This document shows, piece after piece, positions 10,287 through 17,200 of a DNA stretch of 64,000 nt. How positions within the stretch are numbered: the stretch's first letter is position 1; each line of letters starts with the position of its first letter. This DNA comes from Phenylobacterium sp. Root700 (GTDB taxonomy: Bacteria; Pseudomonadota; Alphaproteobacteria; Caulobacterales; Caulobacteraceae). The translations under genes were made by a program, and so were the position numbers. The notes under the pieces were generated by a model. That model was not told where the DNA came from, ran no database searches, and saw only the letters and a list, made by a program, of their open reading frames with translations. The DNA lies in contig NZ_LMHT01000035.1 of the NCBI RefSeq assembly GCF_001429025.1, forward strand, positions 390,264 through 454,263, written 5' to 3'.

Positions 10287-13200
10287 GAGTGCGCCTCCGG
10301 GGTGGCGGCCGCGGCCTTGGCCGCATGAGTCCGGCCGGTGAAACGGCGGACCAGGATGTAGAAGACCGGGGTCAGCAGCAGGCCGAAGAAGGTGACGCCC
10401 AGCATGCCGGCGAACACCGCCACACCCATCGCCTGGCGCATTTCAGCCCCTGCCCCATGGGCGAAGACCAGCGGCGCCACGCCCATGATGAAGGCCAGCG
10501 ACGTCATCAGGATCGGTCGCAGCCGCAGGCGGCAGGCCTCGAGCACCGCGTCCCAGGTTGGAACCCCGTGCGCTTCCCTGTCCCTGGCGAACTCAACGAT
10601 CAGGATGGCGTTCTTACAGGCCAGCCCCACCAGCACGATCAGCCCGATCTGGGTGAAGATGTTGTTGTCGCCGCCGGTGAAGAACACGCCGGCCAAGGCC
10701 GACAGCAGGGTCATCGGCACGATCAGGATGACCACCAGCGGCAGGCTCCAGCTTTCGTACTGGGCGGCCAGCACCAGGAAGGCCAGCAGCACGCAGAGCG
10801 GGAAGACCAGGGCCGCGGTGTTGCCGGCCAGGATCTGCTGATAGGTCAACTCGGTCCACTCATAGCCCATGCCGTTGGGCAGCTCGGACTGAGCGAGCGT
10901 CTGCATCGCCTTCTCGGCCTGGCCGGACGAGAAACCGACCGCCGGACCGCCGTTGATCTCGGCCGACAGATAGCCGTTGTAGTGGGTCACGCGGTCCGGG
11001 CCGGTGGTCTGGCGCAGGGTGACGAACGAACCGAGCGGCGACATCTGACCCTCGCCGTTGCGGGTCTGCAGGCGCAGCACGTCCTCCGGCTCCAGGCGGT
11101 GCTGCTGATCGGCCTGCACATCCACTTCATAGGTACGGCCGAAGCGGTTGAAGTCGTTCACATAAACTGAACCGAGGTAGACCTGCATGGTCTCGAACAG
11201 GTCGGTCAGCGAGACGCCTTGGGCGCGCGCCTTCTCGCGGTCGATATCGGCGGTGATCTGCGGCACGTTGATCTGGAAGCCGGAGAACAGACCGGTCAGC
11301 GACGGCTCCTTGCCGGCCTTGGTGATGATGTTCTGGGTCTGGGTGTAGAGCTCTTCAGCCCCCAGGCCGGCGCGGTCCTCGATCTGGATCTTGAACCCGC
11401 CGATGGTGCCCAGCCCCATAACCGGAGGCGGCGGGAAGACCGCGACATTGCCGTCCTCGATGGCCCCGAACTTGGCGTTCAGCTCCTCAGAGAGAGCTCC
11501 CGCCGAGAGCCCCTTGCCCTTACGCTTGTCAAAGGGATCAAGCGTCACGAAGACGATCCCGGCGTTGGGGCTGTTGGTGAAGCCGTTAATCGAGAGGCCC
11601 GGGAAAGCGATGGTGCTCTCGACGCCAGGCGTCTTCAACGCGATGTCGCTCATCTGCCGGATCACCGCCTCGGTGCGATCGAGGGAGGCGGCGTCGGGAA
11701 GCTGGGCGGCGGCGACCAGGTACTGCTTGTCCTGGGTCGGGATGAAGCCGGTCGGGGTCTTCATGAAGCCGACGACCGTCAGCAGCACCAGCACGCCGTA
11801 GACCGCCATGGCCACGGTCGACTTGCCCAGGATCTTCGACACGCCGCGGACATAGCCATGCGACGACTTGGCGAAGAACCGGTTGAACGGTCCGAACAGC
11901 CAGCCGAAGGCCGCGTCGATCAGCTTCTGGAAGCGGTCCTTCGGCGCGTCATGCGGCTTCAGCAGCACAGCGGCCAGGGCCGGCGACAGGGTCAGGGAGT
12001 TGAAGGCCGAGATGATGGTCGAGATGGCGATGGTCAGCGCGAACTGGCGATAGAACTGGCCGGTCAGGCCGCTGATGAAGGCGGTCGGCACGAAGACCGC
12101 GCAGAGCACCAGGGCAGTGGAGATGATCGGGCCGGTGACCTCGGTCATCGCCTTGCGGGAGGCCTCCTTGGGCGGAAGTCCGGCCTCGATGTTCCGCTCG
12201 ACGTTCTCGACCACGACGATAGCGTCGTCGACCACCACCCCGATCGCCAGGACTAGGCCAAACAGGGTGAGCGTGTTCAGGCCAAAGCCCATCATGTGCA
12301 TGACGGCGAAGGTGCCGATCAACGACACCGGCACGGCGATCAAGGGGATCACCGAGGCGCGCCAGCTCTGCAGGAACAGCACCACCACGATCACCACCAG
12401 CAGGATGGCTTCGATCAGGGTGTGTCTGACGGCGTCGATGGAGCCGCGCACGAAGACGGTGGGGTCGTAGGCGATCTTGTAGTCGACGCCCTCGGGGAAC
12501 TCCTTCTTCAGCTCGGCCATGGTGGCGCGAACGTTCTGGGAGATCTGCAGGGCGTTGGAGCCCGGCCGCTGGAAGATTGGCAGGGCGACGGCCGGCTGGT
12601 TGTCGAGCAGCGAGCGCAGGGCGTAGCTGGAGGAGCCCAGCTCGATCCGCGCCACGTCGCCCAGGCGGGTGATCTCGCCGGCCTTGCCGGTGCGGATGAT
12701 GATGTTGCGGAAGTCGTCCTCGTCGGTCAGGCGCCCCTGGGCGTTGATCGCGATCTGGAAGTCCGAGGCGCCCGGCGCGGGCGGCGCGCCGAGCTGGCCG
12801 GCGGCGATCTGGACGTTCTGCTCGCGGATGGCGCGCAACACGTCGCCGGCGGTCAGGCCGCGCGAGGCGACCTTCTCCGGGTCCAGCCAGACGCGCATGG
12901 CGTAGGGGCCGGACCCGAACATCTGCACGTCGCCGACGCCGTCGATCCGGGCCAGGTTGTCCTTGATCCGCAGCTGCGCGTAGTTCGACAGGTAGAGCAT
13001 GTCGTAGCGCTTGTCGGGCGAGATCAGGTGCACGACCATGGTCAGGTCGGGCGAGGCCTTGTTGGTCACCACCCCGGCTCGCTGCACTTCGGCGGGCAGC
13101 TTGGGCAGCACCTGGGCGACGCGGTTCTGGACCTGCACCTGGGCCTTATCGAGATCGGTCCCCAGCGCGAAGGTGACGGTCAGGGTCATCACCCCGTCGG

Positions 13201-13456
13201 CGGTCGACTGGGACGACTGATAGAGCATCCCCTCCACCCCGTTGAGCGCCTGCTCCAGGGGCGAGGCCACCGTCTCGGCGATCACCGAGGGGTTGGCGCC
13301 GGGAAAGGCCGCACGAACCACCACGGTGGGCGGCACGACTTCGGGATATTCGCTGATCGGCAGCCGCGGCAGAGCGATCAGCCCGGCCACGAAGATGATG
13401 ATGGACAAGACCGCAGCAAACCGCGGCCGGTCCACGAAGAACCGGGAAAAGTTCAT
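10283..13456 (-). CDS. RND multidrug efflux permease, HAE1/AcrB family
   Basis: A 1057-residue inner-membrane pump of usual AcrB length. The start MNFSRFFVDRPRFAAVLS at 13456 has AAGGAA about 8 bases upstream; an upstream in-frame ATG at 13552 would add 32 non-family residues. Twelve transmembrane helices are expected. Helix 4 carries GLVLAIGVVVDDAIVVVENVE, which includes the two proton-relay Asp residues of the family. Porter-domain landmarks include FPGANPSVIAETVA and PLEQALNGVEGM. It would exchange protons for hydrophobic drugs or metabolites. Middle gene of the operon at 14805-8883. Confidence 0.95.
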   Translation of the reverse strand: MNFSRFFVDRPRFAAVLSIIIFVAGLIALPRLPISEYPEVVPPTVVVRAAFPGANPSVIAETVASPLEQALNGVEGMLYQSSQSTADGVMTLTVTFALGTDLDKAQVQVQNRVAQVLPKLPAEVQRAGVVTNKASPDLTMVVHLISPDKRYDMLYLSNYAQLRIKDNLARIDGVGDVQMFGSGPYAMRVWLDPEKVASRGLTAGDVLRAIREQNVQIAAGQLGAPPAPGASDFQIAINAQGRLTDEDDFRNIIIRTGKAGEITRLGDVARIELGSSSYALRSLLDNQPAVALPIFQRPGSNALQISQNVRATMAELKKEFPEGVDYKIAYDPTVFVRGSIDAVRHTLIEAILLVVIVVVLFLQSWRASVIPLIAVPVSLIGTFAVMHMMGFGLNTLTLFGLVLAIGVVVDDAIVVVENVERNIEAGLPPKEASRKAMTEVTGPIISTALVLCAVFVPTAFISGLTGQFYRQFALTIAISTIISAFNSLTLSPALAAVLLKPHDAPKDRFQKLIDAAFGWLFGPFNRFFAKSSHGYVRGVSKILGKSTVAMAVYGVLVLLTVVGFMKTPTGFIPTQDKQYLVAAAQLPDAASLDRTEAVIRQMSDIALKTPGVESTIAFPGLSINGFTNSPNAGIVFVTLDPFDKRKGKGLSAGALSEELNAKFGAIEDGNVAVFPPPPVMGLGTIGGFKIQIEDRAGLGAEELYTQTQNIITKAGKEPSLTGLFSGFQINVPQITADIDREKARAQGVSLTDLFETMQVYLGSVYVNDFNRFGRTYEVDVQADQQHRLEPEDVLRLQTRNGEGQMSPLGSFVTLRQTTGPDRVTHYNGYLSAEINGGPAVGFSSGQAEKAMQTLAQSELPNGMGYEWTELTYQQILAGNTAALVFPLCVLLAFLVLAAQYESWSLPLVVILIVPMTLLSALAGVFFTGGDNNIFTQIGLIVLVGLACKNAILIVEFARDREAHGVPTWDAVLEACRLRLRPILMTSLAFIMGVAPLVFAHGAGAEMRQAMGVAVFAGMLGVTFFGLLLTPVFYILVRRFTGRTHAAKAAAATPEAHS

Positions 13457-13560
13457 GAGAGGGGTTCCTTGGCGGCTCTGTCGGCGCGCCTGGATTGGGA
13501 TCGGTTCAGAGTCGGCTTCGCCGCCAGCTCCTCCAGCGGGAGGAGCATCCAACGATGTCC

Positions 13561-13612
13561 GTCAGACCCTCCCCCGCCGAGGGAGGTGGATGGCGAAGAG
13601 CCGGAGGGCTCG
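13561..13612. repeat. Degenerate intergenic palindromic repeat
   Basis: CCTCCC (13568-13573) and GGGAGG (13581-13586) form a stem, followed by GTGGATGGCGAAGAGCCGGAGGG. The layout (C-run, short loop, G-run, GTGGA, inner stem, GGAGGG) resembles the copy at 63841-63940. A second hairpin, GCTCCTCC with GGAGGAGC (13527-13546), sits just downstream on the operon strand. Together they fill the 161-bp gap between adaptor and permease genes and may tune expression or mRNA stability. Confidence 0.45.
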
Positions 13613-13617
13613 TCTCT

Positions 13618-14805
13618 TTAGTCGGCGCGAACCTTGGTCTCGAGCGCGGCGGTCTGGATCGGCTTGACCTCGACCTGGGCCAGGGCCGCCGTCGGCAGCT
13701 TGAAGGCCACCCGGGTCGGCGCGACGGTCTGGCCAGGCTTCACCCGCTGACCGCCGCCGACGATGATGACCTCGCCGGGCTTGAGGCCGGTGCGGATGAT
13801 CCGCAGATCGCCGACCTTCGGCCCCAGGGTGACGACGCGATATTCGGCGACGTTCTTGGGTCCGACCACCAGCACGAAGCGCTTGCCGAGATCGGCGGCC
13901 ACGGCCCGGTCAGGCGCCAGGGCGACCGACTCCGATGCATCGCTGACCAACCGGATGCGGGCGAAGAGACCGGCGGTGAACCGGCCGTCCGGATTGGTGA
14001 ACAGCGCCCGGCCGTTGATGGTGCCGGACCCGGCGTCCATGGCGTTGTCGACGAAGACCAGCTTGCCCTCATGGGGATAGCCGTCCTCGGTCATCAGCCC
14101 CATGAACACCGGGCTGGGACGGCCTCGCGCGCCCTGAGCGTACTTCAGGAAGGTCTGCTCATCGGTGTTGAACGAGGCGTAGACCGGGTTCTCCGACACC
14201 ACGGTGGTCAGCAGGTCGGCGCTGGTCACCAGATTGCCGGCGGTGATCATCGCCCGGGAGACACGCCCGTCGATGGGCGAGGTCACGCGGGTGAATTCCA
14301 GGTTCAGCTTGGCGGCGTTGAGGGCGGCCGAGGCCGCCTCCAGCGAGGCGCGGGCGGCCTTTTCCTCCGAGGTCAGGCGTTCGAACTCGCTGCGGGCCAG
14401 GGCCCCCTGCTCCACCAGCCGCTCGCCGCGCTGGCGATTGGCGCTGGCGAGCTCCAGCTTGGCGCGGCCGGAGTCGGTTTCGGCCGCCAGGCGATTGACC
14501 TCGGCCTGGAAGGGCCGCGGGTCGATCTGGAACAGCACCTGCCCTTTGCGGACCTGGGTTCCCTCCTGGAACCTGGCGCTGTCGATATAGCCGCCGACCC
14601 GCGGACGGATCTGGACCTGCTCGACCGGTTCGAGCCGGCCGGTGAATTCGTCCCATTGGCGAAGGGACTTGAAGACCACCGGCGCGGCGGAAACCTGCGG
14701 CGGCGGCGGTTCGTTGGAGGTCTGTTGGGCGTTGGCCCCGCAACCGGCGACAAAGAGCGCCAAGGCGAGGACGGAGCCGACAGAGGCGAAGGACTTCACG
14801 GACAT
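13618..14805 (-). CDS. RND efflux periplasmic adaptor (membrane fusion protein)
   Basis: A 395-residue adaptor, first gene of the RND operon. It has a lipoprotein-type signal peptide ending VAGCGANAQ (Cys near residue 22), then the lipoyl/barrel-sandwich half (RPRVGGYIDSARFQEGTQVRKGQ), a central coiled-coil hairpin (about residues 105-165), the second lipoyl half (SPIDGRVSRAMITAGNLV) and beta-barrel domains. It links the inner-membrane permease to the outer-membrane channel. The promoter region at 14806-14936 carries two palindromes likely bound by the divergent TetR protein. Confidence 0.93.
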   Translation of the reverse strand: MSVKSFASVGSVLALALFVAGCGANAQQTSNEPPPPQVSAAPVVFKSLRQWDEFTGRLEPVEQVQIRPRVGGYIDSARFQEGTQVRKGQVLFQIDPRPFQAEVNRLAAETDSGRAKLELASANRQRGERLVEQGALARSEFERLTSEEKAARASLEAASAALNAAKLNLEFTRVTSPIDGRVSRAMITAGNLVTSADLLTTVVSENPVYASFNTDEQTFLKYAQGARGRPSPVFMGLMTEDGYPHEGKLVFVDNAMDAGSGTINGRALFTNPDGRFTAGLFARIRLVSDASESVALAPDRAVAADLGKRFVLVVGPKNVAEYRVVTLGPKVGDLRIIRTGLKPGEVIIVGGGQRVKPGQTVAPTRVAFKLPTAALAQVEVKPIQTAALETKVRAD

Positions 14806-14882
14806 GGGATGGCTCCGGCCAAACTGTCGCGGCGACCCGCGCTTGACGCGTCGGGCAGTCGGTGATTTTAAGGAGATGTGAC

Positions 14883-14898
14883 GATACCGGTCGGTATC
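14883..14898. promoter_or_regulatory. Palindromic operator 1 for the TetR/RND divergent pair
   Basis: GATACCG and CGGTATC form a perfect 7-bp inverted repeat around GT, in the gap between the adaptor gene and the tetR-like gene. The ATACCG/CGGTAT type resembles operators of TetR regulators of RND pumps. Binding is inferred. Confidence 0.65.
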
Positions 14899-14915
14899 GC
14901 TTGGGGCATAGATAC

Positions 14916-14925
14916 TGACCGGTCA
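14916..14925. promoter_or_regulatory. Palindromic operator 2 for the TetR/RND divergent pair
   Basis: TGACCGGTCA is a perfect 10-bp palindrome 11 bases upstream of the TetR start. It shares the core ACCGGTC with the first operator, so the two may be successive sites for the same regulator. Confidence 0.55.
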
Positions 14926-14936
14926 CTCGCACGTCA

Positions 14937-15575
14937 ATGCGAGGAAATATGAAAACGTTGGGGAGAGATTCTGCGCCGGGTGTTCCGGCCGTGTCCGCCG
15001 AGCCGGCAGAGCCGTCTCGCAGGCCCGCGCGCGACCGTATCTTCGAGACGGCGCGTGACATGTTCTATCGCCGCGGCATCCGCGCCGTGGGCGTCGAGTC
15101 GATCGCCGCCGAGGCCGGCGCGACCAAGATGAGCCTCTATCGAAACTTCCCGTCCAAGGACCAACTGGTCGCCGAGGTGCTGCGCGAGCAATCCCGCGAA
15201 GGCTGGGCCTGGTGGGACGAGGTGGTCGCCGCCTTCGACACGCCGCGCGAAAAACTGGAAGGGCTGTTCGAGGCCTTCGCCAACAAGTCATCCGGCGAGG
15301 AGGCGCAGGGCTGCGCGCTCTGCAACGCCGCCGTCGAGTTGCATGAGCCAGACCACCCGGCCTTCCTGGTCGCCCAGGAGCACAAGCGCGAAACCCATCG
15401 CCGCCTGATCGAGATGTCCCGCGCCGCCGGCGCCCAGGACGACGAACTGGGTGACGGGCTGATGCTGTTGCTGGAGGGCTCGTACATGGCGCGCGTGACG
15501 CTCTCCAACGACGGCCCGGCGCGGATGCTGCCGCGCACCGCCCGCGCCCTGATCCGCGAGTACCTCGACCAGTAG
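14937..15575 (+). CDS. TetR-family transcriptional regulator of the RND pump
   Basis: A 212-residue TetR regulator. The N-terminal domain has the helix-turn-helix AVGVESIAAEAGATKMSLYRNFPSKDQL (about residues 45-72, split here by family convention); the C-terminal ligand domain is all helical. It is divergent from the RND operon and the shared gap has two palindromes, so it is probably the local repressor. Two starts are possible: 14937, and 14949, which has GAGGAA only 2 bases upstream; neither has an ideal site. The inducer is unknown. Confidence 0.9.
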   Translation: MRGNMKTLGRDSAPGVPAVSAEPAEPSRRPARDRIFETARDMFYRRGIRAVGVESIAAEAGATKMSLYRNFPSKDQLVAEVLREQSREGWAWWDEVVAAFDTPREKLEGLFEAFANKSSGEEAQGCALCNAAVELHEPDHPAFLVAQEHKRETHRRLIEMSRAAGAQDDELGDGLMLLLEGSYMARVTLSNDGPARMLPRTARALIREYLDQ

Positions 15576-15643
15576 CTTCAGGGCGAACGACACCAATGAG
15601 GCCCGGCTGAACGGCGGTTGACAAGACCTCGCGCCCAGCCGAC

Positions 15644-15663
15644 ACTTAACTCAATGGTTAAGT
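15644..15663. promoter_or_regulatory. Inverted repeat containing the ArsR start codon
   Basis: ACTTAAC (15644-15650) and GTTAAGT (15657-15663) form a perfect 7-bp inverted repeat; the 6-base loop TCAATG contains the ATG of the ArsR gene. No ribosome-binding site precedes the ATG, so the mRNA may be leaderless, with the regulator binding across its own start. This is inference from layout. Confidence 0.6.
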
Positions 15664-15986
15664 TTGAAACAAACACGCTCGACCGCACATTTGCGGCCCT
15701 GTCCGATCCGACCCGGCGCGCGCTGATCGCGCGGCTAGTCGCCGAACCGACCCTGTCGGTCAGCGAACTGGCCCGCCCCCTGCCCATGTCGCTGCCGGCG
15801 GTCATGAAACACCTGGACGTGCTGTCCGACGCTGGGCTGGTGACCCGCCGCAAGACCGGCCGCACGGTCGATTGCCAGCTCAACGCCGAGCCGATGAAGG
15901 CGGCGATGGAGTGGCTCGACCGCCATCAACGCTTCTGGACCGAAAGCCTCGATCGCCTCGCCACCATCGTGGAGCAAAAGCCATGA
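15654..15986 (+). CDS. ArsR-family winged-helix regulator, SRPBCC-associated type
   Basis: A 110-residue regulator. FAALSDPTRRALIARL (about residues 13-28) and the recognition helix region LPMSLPAVMKHLDVLSDAGL (about 47-66) are typical of the ArsR subgroup paired with SRPBCC proteins. There are no Cys pairs for metal sensing. The start at 15654 sits in the loop of a palindrome, which I read as an autoregulatory operator. It overlaps the next gene by 4 bases (ATGA), the usual arrangement for ArsR/AHSA1 pairs. Confidence 0.92.
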   Translation: MVKFETNTLDRTFAALSDPTRRALIARLVAEPTLSVSELARPLPMSLPAVMKHLDVLSDAGLVTRRKTGRTVDCQLNAEPMKAAMEWLDRHQRFWTESLDRLATIVEQKP

Positions 15987-16423
15987 CCACGCTCGCCACC
16001 CGACCCAGCCTGACGCTCGTGCGCCGCCTGAAGGCCTCCCCGACAACGGTCTACGCCGCCTGGACCGATCCAAAGGTCATGGCCCAGTGGTTTGGCCCCA
16101 ACCACACCCACATCGTCAGCGCCGAGACTGATGTGCGGGTCGGCGGCAAGTTCCGGGTGGTGATGCGCGAGACCGAGAGCGGAGAGATCCACGACGTCAG
16201 CGGCGTCTATCGCGAGGTTGAGCCGGATCGAAGGCTGGTCTTCAGCTGGGCCTGGATCACCATGCCGGAACGCGAGTCCCTGGTGACCGTCTCGCTGCAG
16301 CCCGTCAGCGAAGGCGTCGAACTCACCCTGCTGCACGAGCAGTTCTTCGACGAGCCCGCCCGCGACAGCCACAACGGCGGCTGGACCGAATCCCTGGACC
16401 GGCTGGAACGCCTGCTGGCCTGA
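15983..16423 (+). CDS. SRPBCC/AHSA1-domain protein
   Basis: A 146-residue protein of the START-like fold. It shows the family pattern of an N-terminal strand and helix (LVRRLKASPTTVYAAWTDP), then WFGPNH, GGKFRVVMRE and VSGVYREVEPDRRLVFSW, and ends in a long C-terminal helix (GWTESLDRLERLL). Such proteins bind hydrophobic ligands in a deep cavity; many function with a co-transcribed ArsR regulator. Its ligand is unknown. It overlaps the ArsR stop by 4 bases. Confidence 0.9.
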   Translation: MTTLATRPSLTLVRRLKASPTTVYAAWTDPKVMAQWFGPNHTHIVSAETDVRVGGKFRVVMRETESGEIHDVSGVYREVEPDRRLVFSWAWITMPERESLVTVSLQPVSEGVELTLLHEQFFDEPARDSHNGGWTESLDRLERLLA

Positions 16424-16456
16424 CGCCGAACACGCCTCAAGGAAAAGGAGACGGCT

Positions 16457-17077
16457 ATGAAGCTCTACTATGCGGAAGTCCTGAACCCCCGGAAGGCCTG
16501 CGCTGTCGCACGCCACCTGAACGCGCCCGTCGAGTACGTCCAGGTCGACCTTGGCAAGGGCGAGCAGCAGAGCCCGCCGTTCCTGGCCCTCAACCCCAAC
16601 GCCAAGGTTCCAGTCCTCACCGACGGTGATCATGTCGTGTGGGAATCCAACGCCATCATGGCCTATCTGGCCCACAAGGCGGGTTCGGATCTCTGGCCGC
16701 GGGACGAGCGGCAGATCGAGGTCGTGCGGTGGCTAAGCTGGGACCTCACCCACTTCACCCACTACGCCGGGACGCTCTATTTCGAGCACCTGATCAAGGC
16801 CAAGTTCAACATTGGGCCGCCCGACCCCGCCGCCGTCGAGGAGGCGACCACCAACTTCCGCAAGTTCGCGGCGGTCCTGAACTCGCACCTGACGGGCCGC
16901 AAGTTCGTGGTCGGCGAGGGCCTGACGATCGCCGACTTCGCGCTCGCCGTGTCGTTGCCCTACGCCGAGGGCGCCAAGATCCCGCTGGGCGAGTTTCCCG
17001 AACTGGAGCGGTGGCATGAGCGCCTGAACGCCCTGCCGGCCTGGCGCGAACCCTTCCCCGTACCCGCCGTCGCCTGA
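16457..17077 (+). CDS. Glutathione S-transferase family protein
   Basis: A 206-residue GST. The N-terminal thioredoxin-like domain runs from MKLYYAEVLNPRKACAVARH to about residue 80, with NPNAKVPVLTDGDHVVWESNAI, including the cis-Pro and the glutathione-contacting Glu-Ser pair. The C-terminal helical domain includes the N-capping motif LTIADFALA. AAGGAG precedes the start. It is probably in one unit with the ArsR/SRPBCC pair (33-bp gap). Substrate unknown. Confidence 0.9.
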   Translation: MKLYYAEVLNPRKACAVARHLNAPVEYVQVDLGKGEQQSPPFLALNPNAKVPVLTDGDHVVWESNAIMAYLAHKAGSDLWPRDERQIEVVRWLSWDLTHFTHYAGTLYFEHLIKAKFNIGPPDPAAVEEATTNFRKFAAVLNSHLTGRKFVVGEGLTIADFALAVSLPYAEGAKIPLGEFPELERWHERLNALPAWREPFPVPAVA

Positions 17078-17112
17078 TCAGGCTCTTCACGCCTGAACAT
17101 CGCCGCGTCCCG

Positions 17113-17146
17113 GCCGTCGCCTAAGACCAAGGTCATAGGCGACGGC
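17113..17146. terminator. Hairpin between GST and ppc
   Basis: GCCGTCGCCTA (17113-17123) pairs perfectly with TAGGCGACGGC (17136-17146), with a further ACC/GGT pairing in the loop. No T-tract follows. It probably ends the GST transcript. Confidence 0.55.
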
Positions 17147-17200
17147 GCGCCCGTGGGACTGTAGAGAACGGCGATACCGACACGCGAAGCGGAAGAGCCA

